This document shows positions 17,049-27,404 of a stretch of 64,000 nucleotides of DNA, piece by piece (position 1 is the first letter of the stretch; every line of letters begins with the position of its first letter). A program made the translations under genes and the position numbers. This DNA comes from Gimesia sp. (GTDB lineage: Bacteria; Planctomycetota; Planctomycetia; Planctomycetales; Planctomycetaceae), in NCBI RefSeq assembly GCF_040219335.1, contig NZ_JAVJSQ010000019.1, positions 1-64,000 of the forward strand, in the 5' to 3' direction. The notes under the pieces are model-generated. The model had not been told where the DNA came from. It was given only the letters and a program-made list of their open reading frames with translations, and made no database searches.

Positions 17049-17166
17049 CAGGGGCGGAATGCTGTCCCCGAGTATGGTGGGGTAGTCGTTGACCGGGTCA
17101 GATCTTAACCGAAGCAGCCCACAGCGGTTTATTCCAGGTGTACGAGGGGGCAGTATTTCGCCCCTG
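17049..17166 (+). ncRNA. ffs: Signal recognition particle RNA (4.5S type)
   Basis: The region carries the SRP RNA hallmark around 17096-17119, GGTCAG...GAAGCAGCC, matching the E. coli Ffh-binding domain in spacing: 24 bases on both sides of the apical loop inclusive. CAGGGGCG (17049-17056) pairs with CGCCCCTG (17159-17166) to close the hairpin, and CTGTCCCC (17062-17069) pairs with GGGGGCAG (17146-17153) inside it. A T run follows the final stem. It lies just upstream of dnaX, the position of the SRP RNA gene in many bacteria. The apical loop reads TTAACC instead of GGAA closed by C-G pairs, which is unusual. The ends are set from the terminal stem and may be off by a few bases. Confidence 0.8.
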
Positions 17167-17325
17167 TTTTTATTTCCCGTGTCGATTCGCGATGCAGATC
17201 TCAATCAGGGCTACTCTCTCACTGGATAAACAGCCCGGAGTCTCCTATTGTAGATGTTTGAGCAGTCAGACGATTGCCGTTTGCCAAACAATGCCTCTAT
17301 TTGATTTCGATCTCTGAAGTTACGC

Positions 17326-19113
17326 ATGTCCAAACAATCACTACAGTACACCGTGCTGGCCCGTCGTTTTCGCCCGCAAAACTTCTCGGAAGTGGTGGGA
17401 CAGGAAATGGTCGCCCGGGCGCTGCAGAACGCCATCCGGGGAGACCGGGTTGCCCACGCCTACCTGTTTACCGGTGCCCGCGGAGTCGGTAAAACGTCGA
17501 TGGCCCGAATTTTAGCCAAGGCGCTGAACTGTCCCAACACGCAGGATGGAATTCCCTGCGGCGAGTGCGAAATCTGTCAGAACATCGCGACAGGCAGCGA
17601 TGTCGACGTACTGGAAATCGATGGTGCCTCGAACCGCGGGATTGATGATATCCGATCTCTGCGGGCCAATGTCAATGTGCGTTCGATGCGATCGAAATAC
17701 AAGATCTACATCATCGACGAAGTGCACATGCTGACGAAAGAGGCCTTCAACGCGCTGCTGAAAACGCTGGAAGAGCCGCCTCCGAACGTTAAATTCATCT
17801 TCTGTACAACCGAGCCGAACAAGTTACCCGATACGATTCTGTCCCGTTGTCAGCGGTTCGATTTCGGATATATCGAAGAGACAAGTATCTGTGAGCGACT
17901 CAGGCAGATTGCGGAAGCAGAAGGGGTCACGGTTGCCGATGATGCCATCCAACTGGTTGCCCGGCGGGCCGGCGGTTCAATGCGTGACAGCCAGTCCATT
18001 TTTGACCAGCTGCTTTCGTTTGGTGAAGATAAACTGACTGCAGAAGGCGTGCACCGTATTCTGGGGACTGCCAGTGATGAGCGTTTGATTGAACTGCTGG
18101 ATGCGTTGATGCAGCAAAAGCGGGATGTGGCGCTCTCACTGTTTGATGCGGCCCTGACCTCAGGCGTGCAGCTCAATGAGCTGGTTGATCAGCTCCTGAA
18201 TTACCTGCGCGATCTGTCGGTCGTGGCGAGTGGCGCCAATGATGTTACGCTGCTGGCCATCTCGGAAAATAATCGGGAGAGCCTGCAACGACAGGCAGAG
18301 GTCTGGGGGATTCATACCTGTCTGGCCGCGTTTCAGGTATTGAATGAATCGCGGAATAAAATGTTCCGCGCCAGCCATGGTCGTGCCCTGGTCGAGCTGG
18401 CGTTGATCCGGATGTCTCTGCTGGAAGACCTCGACCAGTTGTGTGCGTTTGTGAAATCAGGAGGGGCTGTGCCAGCGATGGCAGCCGCTCCCCCTCCCGC
18501 GGTCTCCGCAGCCCCGGTTTCGGCTCCCGCTCCCCCTCCCCGGGAAGCCCCTTCCCGTCCGGAACCAGCTCCTCAACCGGCTGTCGATCAAAAAAAAATT
18601 GAAAAAAAAAATGAAAATCAATCGGTTGTAGCGTCAAATTCAATTGAAAGCACTCCTCCTGCCCGGGATTTGATTCCACTACGGGCTGGGATGGAAAGTT
18701 TACTGTTGTCGCAACTTATTGAAAATACAGGGGATCTGTTGAAAGACTCCCTGAAGGGAGTGGCGTCAATAGCAATTTCTGGGCCGAAACAGCTGGATTT
18801 ACAATTCTCCAAGAGCTATAATTTCGCAAAACAATACTGCGAACGACCTGAGATGTTGGTCAAACTCGAAGCAGCATTGGAAAAACTGACAGGAGAGCGG
18901 GCCAAGATCCGCCTGATTGTTCAGGAGCCAGCAGAGGCTGAAGAGGCCGCAGATGAAAATAACACACTGGCACAAAAAAAACGGGTAGAAAAACGAGATC
19001 TGGCACCTGCTGGAGATGAATTTCTGCAAGAGGCTCTGACTGTGTTTAATGCCCAGAGCGTGCGAGTGGATGTCTTAAAAGTCAAAACGGAAGAGAAAAA
19101 AGAGGAATCATAG
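17326..19113 (+). CDS. dnaX: DNA polymerase III subunit gamma/tau
   Basis: A 595-residue clamp-loader ATPase. The Walker A motif GARGVGKTS is at about 50-58. The zinc-binding Cys are at 69, 78, 81 and 84, and the Walker B/DExx segment reads YIIDEVHML. A sensor-1 region and domain III follow to about residue 370, then a Pro/Ala-rich linker (about 385-420) and a tau-specific C-terminus. Two A runs, 9 bases at 18590-18598 and 10 bases at 18602-18611, lie at the linker end. Gain or loss of one base in either run leads quickly to a stop, which would give a gamma-like protein of about 425-435 residues. It begins a block with ybaB (2 bases away), recR and rpoN. Confidence 0.96.
   Translation: MSKQSLQYTVLARRFRPQNFSEVVGQEMVARALQNAIRGDRVAHAYLFTGARGVGKTSMARILAKALNCPNTQDGIPCGECEICQNIATGSDVDVLEIDGASNRGIDDIRSLRANVNVRSMRSKYKIYIIDEVHMLTKEAFNALLKTLEEPPPNVKFIFCTTEPNKLPDTILSRCQRFDFGYIEETSICERLRQIAEAEGVTVADDAIQLVARRAGGSMRDSQSIFDQLLSFGEDKLTAEGVHRILGTASDERLIELLDALMQQKRDVALSLFDAALTSGVQLNELVDQLLNYLRDLSVVASGANDVTLLAISENNRESLQRQAEVWGIHTCLAAFQVLNESRNKMFRASHGRALVELALIRMSLLEDLDQLCAFVKSGGAVPAMAAAPPPAVSAAPVSAPAPPPREAPSRPEPAPQPAVDQKKIEKKNENQSVVASNSIESTPPARDLIPLRAGMESLLLSQLIENTGDLLKDSLKGVASIAISGPKQLDLQFSKSYNFAKQYCERPEMLVKLEAALEKLTGERAKIRLIVQEPAEAEEAADENNTLAQKKRVEKRDLAPAGDEFLQEALTVFNAQSVRVDVLKVKTEEKKEES
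18590..18611 (+). promoter_or_regulatory. Candidate transcript slippage site in dnaX
   Basis: A9 and A10 runs are separated by TTG. One extra A in the first run reads AAT-TGA, and one extra A in the second reads AAA-TGA, both immediate stops. One missing A in either run reaches a TAG near 18629. Thermus dnaX is known to make gamma through slippage on a similar A run. Confidence 0.6.
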
Positions 19114-19115
19114 CC

Positions 19116-19469
19116 ATGTTTAAAGGACTGGGAAATCTGGCCGGCATGATGAAGCAGTTTTCGGAAATGCAGGGACGGATGCAGGAAATGCAGGACAAAC
19201 TGGCCAAGCTGAAGTTCGAAGGCGCCGCAGGTGGTGGCATGGTGACTGTAGAAGCAAACGGCCAGCAGAAAATTCTGGGTGTCACCATTGATCAGACACT
19301 GATGGAGAGCGGTGATAAGGAAATGCTGGAAGATCTGGTTACCGCAGCAACCAATGCCGCTCTCGATAAAGCCCGCGAAGGCGCAGCGGAAGAAATGGCT
19401 CAAATCACAGGAGGTCTGAATATCCCCGGTCTCGATGAGGCATTGTCCAAGTTCAATCCCAATTCATAG
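19116..19469 (+). CDS. ybaB: YbaB/EbfC family nucleoid-associated protein
   Basis: A 117-residue member of the YbaB/EbfC family, small dimeric DNA-binding proteins. A Met/Gln-rich N-terminal helix (MMKQFSEMQGRMQEMQDKL) is followed by the conserved 'GGGMVTVEANGQQKILGVTID' beta region and a C-terminal helix with 'LVTAATNAALDKAREG'. It starts 2 bases after the dnaX stop and precedes recR, the conserved dnaX-ybaB-recR order of many bacteria. It is certainly co-transcribed with dnaX. The C-terminal 'NIPGLDEAL' tail is common in the family. Confidence 0.93.
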   Translation: MFKGLGNLAGMMKQFSEMQGRMQEMQDKLAKLKFEGAAGGGMVTVEANGQQKILGVTIDQTLMESGDKEMLEDLVTAATNAALDKAREGAAEEMAQITGGLNIPGLDEALSKFNPNS

Positions 19470-19551
19470 GCTGAGGGGCTCCTCCCCCTGATTTCCAGCC
19501 AGGCTCGCTGGTTCTCGTTCATCGATTTCTCATTTTAAAGAGTTCACTTTT

Positions 19552-20178
19552 ATGTCGTTTCGTGGAAGAGAGAATCAGTCTCATCCTTACGGTTCCAGCG
19601 TGGGGCAATTGATTGACCAGTTTGCTACGCTGCCCGGAATCGGTCGCAAGTCGGCGGAACGTCTGGCACACTATGTCCTCTCGATTCCTGAGGCCGAGGC
19701 GCGTCAACTGGCAGATGCCATCATTGCCGTAAAACAGGCGATTCATCCCTGCAAGATCTGCTTCAACCTGACCGAACACGAAGTCTGCAGTATCTGTGCG
19801 GATCCGCGACGGGATAAAAAACTGGTCTGCGTTGTCGAGCAGCCCCGGGATGTGGTTTCTCTGGAAGCCACCAGTTCATTTCAAGGTGTGTATCATGTGC
19901 TGCAGGGGCGAATTTCTCCCCTGGAAGGAGTCGGTCCCGATGATTTGACGATCAATGCCCTGGTGCGACGTGTGAAGCAGGATGGTGTTCAGGAAATTAT
20001 TATGGCTACCAATCCGACCCTGGAAGGGGACGGGACTGCGCTCTACATTTCGAATCTGCTCGAACACGAAAATGTGGAAATTACCAGGCTGGCGCGCGGA
20101 ATTGCTTCCGGGAGCGTCCTGGAATTTGCGAATAAAGAGATGTTGGCGGATGCCTTGCAGGGACGACAAAGGTTCTAG
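19552..20178 (+). CDS. recR: Recombination protein RecR
   Basis: A 208-residue RecR, acting with RecO (and RecF) to load RecA at gaps. An N-terminal helix-hairpin-helix is visible ([15 protein letters not shown]). The zinc finger has Cys67, Cys70, Cys79 and Cys82. The TOPRIM domain begins with [11 protein letters not shown] and includes '[15 protein letters not shown]', and a C-terminal Walker-B-like part ends LARGIASGS. The length is typical of the family. The gap to ybaB is 82 bases and to rpoN 57 bases, all in one direction. Confidence 0.95.
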   Translation: MSFRGRENQSHPYGSSVGQLIDQFATLPGIGRKSAERLAHYVLSIPEAEARQLADAIIAVKQAIHPCKICFNLTEHEVCSICADPRRDKKLVCVVEQPRDVVSLEATSSFQGVYHVLQGRISPLEGVGPDDLTINALVRRVKQDGVQEIIMATNPTLEGDGTALYISNLLEHENVEITRLARGIASGSVLEFANKEMLADALQGRQRF

Positions 20179-20235
20179 GTTTTCATTTTCATTTGTTTCT
20201 TTAACAACCATGATGAGTTTGAATTCGGATAATAT

Positions 20236-21726
20236 ATGCATCTGAATATTTCACAACAAATGAAACTGGGCCAGCAGATGAAGCTGGCTCCCCGGATGAT
20301 CCAGTCCATGGAAATTCTGCAGCTCCCGTTACAGGCGCTGGAGGAACGCATTGACCAGGAGCTGGCAGAGAACGTCTGCCTGGAACGCGTCAGCGATACT
20401 GAAGGGACAACCGATACCGAAACGGAACTGATGCGGAGTCAGGCTGACGACGATGCCAACAGTTACAAGCTCGACGAAAAAGAGATGGTCGCCGGCAACG
20501 AAACCAACAACGAGTCCGATTTCGAACGGCTGCTCGAGATGGCAGAACAGTGGCCGGAAGACAATGTGACTTCCGCGACCAAGCCTTCGTCGAACCGGAT
20601 CAGCGAAGACATCGAACGCAACAACGATGCGGTCGCCAATATTTCAGAACGCCAGCAGACCATTAATGAATACCTGTTGGAACAGTTTCATTACTTTTCC
20701 TGCTCTCACGAGATCAAGGACTTCGGCGAATATCTGATTCAGAACCTCGACCATAATGGTCGGCTGCAAAGTTCCCTGCCCGAGATCGTGCAGGTCTATG
20801 GAAAATCAATCTCGCAGGAAGAGGCCGAGACCGCCCTGCACCTCATTCAGAAATGCGATCCTCCTGGCGTGGGGGCGCGGGATCTGAAAGAGTGTCTGCT
20901 CCTGCAACTCAAACCGGATGCACCCTATCGCGACGTGCTGGTCACCCTGATCACGTCACACCTGGAAGATCTGGGGCAGAACCGGTTACCCGTCATCCAG
21001 CGTAAGACCGGCTATTCGATCGATACCATCAAAAATGCGATGTCCTATCTGCGTTACCTGGATCCATTCCCGGGACGTGGATTTGAATCGGAGCCGGTGT
21101 TGAAAGTGACGCCGGATGTCTTTGTCAAAAAAGACGAAAACGGCAAGTATGTGGTCGAACTTGAGAATGAGTACACGCCACCACTGCGGATCAGCCGACA
21201 TTACGCGCAACTGCTCCGCAATAAAAATGACGATCAGACCAAAGACTACATCAAGAAAAAGATCGATGCCGCCAAATGGTTGATTGAAGCCATCGAACAG
21301 CGGCACAGCACTTTGAAACGCGTGGCGCAGGCGATTGTCGATTTCCAGACCGACTTCCTTGATAACGGTCCGGAATACATCGTCCCCCTTAAAATGCAGC
21401 AGATTGCAGATGTGGTGGGCGTACACGTCACGACGGTCTCGCGTGCCGTCGATGATAAATGGATCCAGACGCCGCGTGGCTTGTATCCTCTCAAGCGTTT
21501 CTTTGGCGGCGGTACCAAGACCTCCGACGGGGAAGACGTGGCCTGGGGCATTATCCGTCTCAAGATGAAAGAGATCATCGATGGAGAAGACAAAAGCAAA
21601 CCGCTCAGTGATGATGCTTTAGTCGATGCCCTGGCGAAGGAAGGTTACAACCTCGCGCGACGAACTGTGACCAAATATCGCAAAGCGATGAATATCCCCT
21701 CATCTCGACAGCGGCGTGAGTATTAA
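20236..21726 (+). CDS. rpoN: RNA polymerase sigma-54 factor
   Basis: A 496-residue sigma-54. Region I at the N-terminus has the Gln/Leu-rich activator-interacting helix ([20 protein letters not shown]). An acidic region II follows (about 50-130), then the core-binding domain, and the DNA-binding domain with a helix-turn-helix near [19 protein letters not shown]. The RpoN box that reads the -24 element is ARRTVTKYR, about residues 474-482. It lies 57 bases after recR, in the dnaX-ybaB-recR block, but may have its own promoter. I found no convincing sigma-54 promoter among the intergenic regions I checked. Confidence 0.96.
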   Translation: MHLNISQQMKLGQQMKLAPRMIQSMEILQLPLQALEERIDQELAENVCLERVSDTEGTTDTETELMRSQADDDANSYKLDEKEMVAGNETNNESDFERLLEMAEQWPEDNVTSATKPSSNRISEDIERNNDAVANISERQQTINEYLLEQFHYFSCSHEIKDFGEYLIQNLDHNGRLQSSLPEIVQVYGKSISQEEAETALHLIQKCDPPGVGARDLKECLLLQLKPDAPYRDVLVTLITSHLEDLGQNRLPVIQRKTGYSIDTIKNAMSYLRYLDPFPGRGFESEPVLKVTPDVFVKKDENGKYVVELENEYTPPLRISRHYAQLLRNKNDDQTKDYIKKKIDAAKWLIEAIEQRHSTLKRVAQAIVDFQTDFLDNGPEYIVPLKMQQIADVVGVHVTTVSRAVDDKWIQTPRGLYPLKRFFGGGTKTSDGEDVAWGIIRLKMKEIIDGEDKSKPLSDDALVDALAKEGYNLARRTVTKYRKAMNIPSSRQRREY

Positions 21727-21738
21727 GCGGTCACCACT

Positions 21739-22665
21739 TCAGAGTTGATGCTGCCAGCCACTTCGTTCCAGCGAAACGCGGGAACCGTCGGGCTGTTGCA
21801 GAAACGCTCCCTGCCCTGAGTTGATTTCACCCAGGTGCGTTAGTGGGATTGAGAGCGGGTTTTGTTCGAGCAGCTGTTGTCCGTCTTCAGGTGAGACGGT
21901 AAAGAGCAATTCGAAGTCTTCACCGTCGGAAAGTGCCTTCTGCAGACGCTCTGCTTCAGTCAGTACGCCAGAAAGACAGGCGTTGATGGGAATCTGCTCT
22001 GAGTGGATAATGGCTCCCACGCCTGATTCAGTCGTAATATGCTGCAGATCGGAAGCCAGACCATCGCTGACGTCGATCATCGCGTGCAGGGACACCGTTT
22101 CCCTGAGGAGCAAAGCTTCCCTGATGCGTGGCGTAAAGGTCAGGTGATGTGACGCCAGGCTGCCTCCCAGAGCGCCGGTAACGAAGATCCAGTCCCCGTC
22201 ACGGGCGTTGGAACGTGTTATCGACTGCTGAGTCGGAGCCATTCCCATGACCGCGACGTTGATCACCAGTGGACCGTCCCAGGTGTTCGTGTCGCCGCCG
22301 ATGACCACAACGTGAAATTCTCTGGCCAGATCAATCAGTCCCTGCATGACAGACTTGGCAAATTCAGCACCCCGCGAACGGGGTAACGCCAGACTGACGA
22401 GAGCGGAATGCGGTTCTCCCGCCATCGCGGCGATGTCACTGAGATTCACTGCCAGCGATTTGCGGCCGGCCAGTTCAGGAGTCGCAGGAGGAAACGTGAA
22501 ATGCGTCCCTTCCATTAACATGTCGGTTGCCAGCAGCAGTTCCCAGCCCGCCTGCGGTTGCACAATGGCTGTATCATCGCCGATGCTCTGCAGATCATGC
22601 GGAGGAGTCGGACAACGTGTCTGGATCCATTTGATCAGATCAAATTCGTGGAAAGCGGCAGCCAT
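21739..22665 (-). CDS. thiL: Thiamine-monophosphate kinase
   Basis: A 308-residue ThiL, phosphorylating thiamine monophosphate to thiamine pyrophosphate with ATP. The N-terminal 'SIGDDTAIV' nucleotide/Mg loop, 'LLLATDMLMEGTHF', and 'GGDTN' around residue 120 match the PurM/ThiL fold. 'AMIDVSDGLASDL' gives the second Asp-rich loop, and 'SDGEDFELLFTV' is the family's C-terminal signature. It is convergent with rpoN, 12 bases from its stop. I see no TPP riboswitch upstream in 22666-22826. Confidence 0.93.
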   Translation of the reverse strand: MAAAFHEFDLIKWIQTRCPTPPHDLQSIGDDTAIVQPQAGWELLLATDMLMEGTHFTFPPATPELAGRKSLAVNLSDIAAMAGEPHSALVSLALPRSRGAEFAKSVMQGLIDLAREFHVVVIGGDTNTWDGPLVINVAVMGMAPTQQSITRSNARDGDWIFVTGALGGSLASHHLTFTPRIREALLLRETVSLHAMIDVSDGLASDLQHITTESGVGAIIHSEQIPINACLSGVLTEAERLQKALSDGEDFELLFTVSPEDGQQLLEQNPLSIPLTHLGEINSGQGAFLQQPDGSRVSLERSGWQHQL

Positions 22666-22826
22666 AGGTGATTCTAAAAGCGGGGCTGGTTGGACTGTAA
22701 ATCGAGTCTATGTGAGTTCGACAACGAAGCTCATCATATCAGACAAGAGCCCTGCCTGGCGAGTCGGTGAGGTACAGATTCTGTTTGCAGCCTGTTGCTC
22801 GAAGTCTGCGACTGTAAAACAAAGAA

Positions 22827-22857
22827 CCCGGCACGCTTATACAAAAAGCGTGTCGGG
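22827..22857 (-). terminator. Terminator after the HtrA gene
   Basis: On the minus strand CCCGACACGC pairs with GCGTGCCGGG (one non-Watson-Crick position) and is followed by TTCTTTGTTTT. It lies 47 bases past the stop of the protease gene. Confidence 0.7.
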
Positions 22858-22904
22858 CTGATGGATCCAGTTGATGAACTGAATGATGGATCTGTTAACT
22901 GAGC

Positions 22905-24302
<1,398 letters not shown>

Positions 24303-24453
24303 TCGGTGGCTCAGTTCATCGAGGTGGCGGTGCGATTACTCGCGTGTCCTAGTTCCATCTACCGACCGGAGGCGATCCATCAATGCTCCGTAGAACTGGG
24401 TATCGGAATGAATTCTTTGGTGTCTTAATTATGAACAGTCTCTCTGGAATAGT

Positions 24454-24485
24454 TTACCTAGTTGACAGGGCGTAAATTTAGGTAA
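24454..24485. promoter_or_regulatory. Inverted repeat upstream of the HtrA gene
   Basis: TTACCTA (24454-24460) is the reverse complement of TAGGTAA (24479-24485), with 18 bases between and TTGACA inside the spacer. It may be an operator for the protease gene. Nothing else is recognisable in the 319 bases between 24303 and 24621. Confidence 0.35.
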
Positions 24486-24621
24486 GGCGTGCGGATTGTC
24501 GCGTTGTCGCTTTTCGGTTTCTATTTGGGGATTCCGAAAAAGGCTCATGCCGGCCAGATTGGATAGCTGCGGAGACCACCTTCAGACACTAAAATTAGAC
24601 TGTGAACGGTGTTCAGGTTGC

Positions 24622-25746
24622 TTAATCCTGTTGATCTTGAGCGAGATCCTGCATTTTTCTGTAATTTGACAGCTTCTCCTGCATTTCAGATTTACCTTCG
24701 GGAGCAGCTTTCTGGATGGCGGATTCCAGTGTGTTTATGGCCAGATCGAGCTGGTCATTGGCCTGATAGGCAGTCGCTAATGTGTCAAGCAGATTGGCAT
24801 CCTCTGACTCTGTCAGTTCACAGGCCTGTTTCGCATGCAGCACCGCTGCTTTGGGGTTTCGGAATTCCGGGGCCTGGCAGGTTGCGTAAAGCCAGGCCAG
24901 ATCATTGTGTATGATCGGTGAGAGTGGATTGAGTTCAATCGCCCGCTGATAATCTTTTATCGCCGCTGCATATTGTTGTTTCTCTTCCCAGACGCCGGCT
25001 CGATTTCCAAATACTTGCGATACGAAGTTGTTGAGCTTGATTGCTTCGTCGAAGTCTTTCAGTGCCAGATCGGGTTTCCCCTGTTCCAGATAGGCGATGC
25101 CGCGGGCATTGAGTGAGTCCACTGTTTTGGGATTCCGTTTTAAAGCCCGATTGAAATCATCGATCGCGAATTTTGGCTGATGGTCTTCCAGGTAAAGCAT
25201 GCCCCGCAGCTGATAGGCGTGTGCGCTGTGCGGGGCCAGTTTGATCGCGTGATTCAGATCGTCCAGGGCCGCCCGACTCTGCTGTTGTAAACGTCGAATA
25301 CCGGCCCGGTTAATATACAGATGAGCGTTGTCTGGTTTAAGTTTGATTGCTGCTTCAATGTCAGCTATTGCCGACTCGTATTGTTTCAGCTCCTGGCGGG
25401 CAATAGCTCGGAGCTGGTATCGCTCCACGGTTGGCTTCTCTTGAATTGCCTTGTCCAGATATGAAATAAGATCGCCCGGGATTCTGACATCACTCTCCCG
25501 CACCCAGCCTCCCAACAGAGGCACCCAGAGCCACTCCTGGTTCTTTTCCGTGATGAGAACCACTTCTCCGGGGTTGAGTTTCTGTTTGATGCCTTCAGCG
25601 GTTTTCAGATCGGCTTCCCGGGATGTCACAATCCGAGTGTGCGGAGCGAGTTTCTGATTTTCCGCACTGGCAGCAGGCAGGCAGCATAAAAGCAGGTATC
25701 CCAGCAGGAGGCCTGGTCGGGGGCTAAACTTTAAAGAGGTGGACAT
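24622..25746 (-). CDS. Exported SH3-like/TPR repeat protein
   Basis: A 374-residue protein with a signal peptide (hydrophobic core LLLGYLLLCCLP, cleavage near AASA). A bacterial SH3-like segment, about 35-90, ends 'WVPLLGGWVRESDV'. From about residue 100 there are six to seven tetratricopeptide repeats, for example 'AIADIEAAIKLKPDNAHLYINRAGI', then 'AIDDFNRALKRNPKTVDSLNARGI'. Such proteins usually act as periplasmic scaffolds. The partner is unknown. It is monocistronic; the next gene, encoding the YTV protein, is divergent. Confidence 0.82.
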   Translation of the reverse strand: MSTSLKFSPRPGLLLGYLLLCCLPAASAENQKLAPHTRIVTSREADLKTAEGIKQKLNPGEVVLITEKNQEWLWVPLLGGWVRESDVRIPGDLISYLDKAIQEKPTVERYQLRAIARQELKQYESAIADIEAAIKLKPDNAHLYINRAGIRRLQQQSRAALDDLNHAIKLAPHSAHAYQLRGMLYLEDHQPKFAIDDFNRALKRNPKTVDSLNARGIAYLEQGKPDLALKDFDEAIKLNNFVSQVFGNRAGVWEEKQQYAAAIKDYQRAIELNPLSPIIHNDLAWLYATCQAPEFRNPKAAVLHAKQACELTESEDANLLDTLATAYQANDQLDLAINTLESAIQKAAPEGKSEMQEKLSNYRKMQDLAQDQQD

Positions 25747-25966
25747 ATGGTTGCTCGTGGGGTGGGCTGGTCGTAAGTTCTTTGTGATTGTTAGTTTTTC
25801 GTTATAATTGATATTTTCTGTAGAATTCCTATGTTAACATGGTATGCTAGATGCGCGTATAACCGTTTTCAAATTTCAGGGAAATCCAACCCAGTGCGAT
25901 CTGATTTTACGGGTACGTTGTCTTCCGGAACTATGATGTTAGAACAATGATCGAAAGGGGAGAATC

Positions 25967-27274
25967 GTGAAATCGATACTCAAATTAGTGAGTGTGGCTG
26001 CAGCCATCATGATGATGACCACTGCAGTTCAGGCAGGTAAGTGTCGATCGCAGTTGTGTTGTGTGAGCTCTGCACCTTGTGTTAGCGGATGTGATCCCTG
26101 TGCGACGATCACCTGCAAACCCGCCTGCAAGACAGTCGAACAGACTGTGATGGTGCCCGAGATGGTAACTGAAACCCGCAAGGTTCACTGTACCGCTTAC
26201 CGGACAGAGACGCGGCAGCGGGATGTCACCGTCTACGATAATGTGCCTGAGGTGAAAGAGATCACTCAGACTTACACGGCGTATGTTCCGGAAGTCCGCA
26301 TACGGACTGAGAAGTATGTCGTCTGTAAACCGATCTGGAAGACCTCTCAGAAATCCTACACCGTCAACGTGCCCTACTACGAAACCCGTACTGCGACCCG
26401 CATGGTCGAAAAGCGGTCCTGGCGAGATGAGCAGCAGGAATACACGGTCAACGTTCCCTACACCGAACAGCGGACCGCGACCCGGATGGTTCAGAAAGTC
26501 GTTACCAAAGACGTCCAGCAGACCTACACGGTCAACGTGCCTTACACCGAAAAACGGACCGGCATGCGGACCGTCATGAAATGCGTGCCCGTCAAACGCT
26601 ATCGAACCGTCTGTGAAGATCAGGGACACTGGGAAGATCGTCCTATCGAGACCGCCTGCCCTGCCCCTGCCTGCGGTGATTGCGGGACCTGTGGCGACTG
26701 TTGTCAGCCCGCCTGTACTCCCGTCTGCACACAGCGGGTCTGGGTGCCGAAGATTGTACAGAAAAAGGTCGAATACACGTCATACCAGCAGCAGTGCGAA
26801 CAGGTGCCATTCACCTATGAAGTTCAGTGCTGTAAGCCAGAGCAACGGACTTGCACCGTGCAGGTTTGTGAGACCGTCTGTGTACCCGAGAAATATACTT
26901 ACAACGTTCAGCTCTGCCGACCTGAAACCCGGACACGCACTGTCAAAGTCTGCGACGTGAAATGTGTGCCTCAGCAGTATAACTATCAGGTGCAACTCTG
27001 CCGTCAGGAAACTCGGACCTGCGATGTCAAAGTCTGTTCCTTCGTCAAAGAGGAAAAAACTCGCCAGGTAAACTACACCGTCTGCGTTCCCGAGCAGCGT
27101 ACCTGCACCCGTAAGGTAACCGTCTGTAAGCGGGTGCCCCGTGTCGTGCAGCAGTCTTACACAGTCTGTGTGCCCTACACTGTCGAAAAAGAGGTTCCGG
27201 TTCAGGTCTGCCGTAGAGTACCCAAAAAGGTACTGGTTCAGGTCTGTGAGCCAGCCTGTTCGACCTGTAACTAA
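25967..27274 (+). CDS. Cys-rich YTV-repeat cell-envelope protein
   Basis: A 435-residue secreted protein built of repeats with the core YTVNVPYxExRTxxRMV, seen at least three times between about 120 and 210. A Cys-rich block (CGDCGTCGDCC and neighbours, about 222-262) follows, then a second repeat type with 'CKPEQRTCTVQVCETVCVPEKYTYNVQLC'. A signal peptide ends near VQAGKC. YTV proteins are known from planctomycete cell-wall fractions, where disulfides are thought to cross-link them. The start is GTG at 25967, with AAGGGGAG five bases ahead. A perfect terminator follows. The high Cys content suggests an exported, oxidised structural protein. Confidence 0.9.
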   Translation: MKSILKLVSVAAAIMMMTTAVQAGKCRSQLCCVSSAPCVSGCDPCATITCKPACKTVEQTVMVPEMVTETRKVHCTAYRTETRQRDVTVYDNVPEVKEITQTYTAYVPEVRIRTEKYVVCKPIWKTSQKSYTVNVPYYETRTATRMVEKRSWRDEQQEYTVNVPYTEQRTATRMVQKVVTKDVQQTYTVNVPYTEKRTGMRTVMKCVPVKRYRTVCEDQGHWEDRPIETACPAPACGDCGTCGDCCQPACTPVCTQRVWVPKIVQKKVEYTSYQQQCEQVPFTYEVQCCKPEQRTCTVQVCETVCVPEKYTYNVQLCRPETRTRTVKVCDVKCVPQQYNYQVQLCRQETRTCDVKVCSFVKEEKTRQVNYTVCVPEQRTCTRKVTVCKRVPRVVQQSYTVCVPYTVEKEVPVQVCRRVPKKVLVQVCEPACSTCN

Positions 27275-27320
27275 TTGCACTGCAGGATCTCTCCCTGCAG
27301 ACTGCGATCGTCTAAATCAG

Positions 27321-27350
27321 CCTCATACTTTCGAGTATGAGGTTTTTTTT
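27321..27350 (+). terminator. Terminator after the YTV gene
   Basis: CCTCATACT pairs perfectly with AGTATGAGG around a TTCG tetraloop, followed by eight T. This is an almost ideal Rho-independent terminator. Confidence 0.95.
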
Positions 27351-27404
27351 ATAAACTGAGTATTACGAAACGACTTTTTTATTCTTTCAAGTACGAGTGA
27401 TCTG

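Noticed and set aside
18590-18611. Frameshift error in dnaX
   Set aside because: The A runs could suggest a sequencing error, but the annotated frame stays open with good coding sequence to a natural tau end, followed by ybaB 2 bases later.
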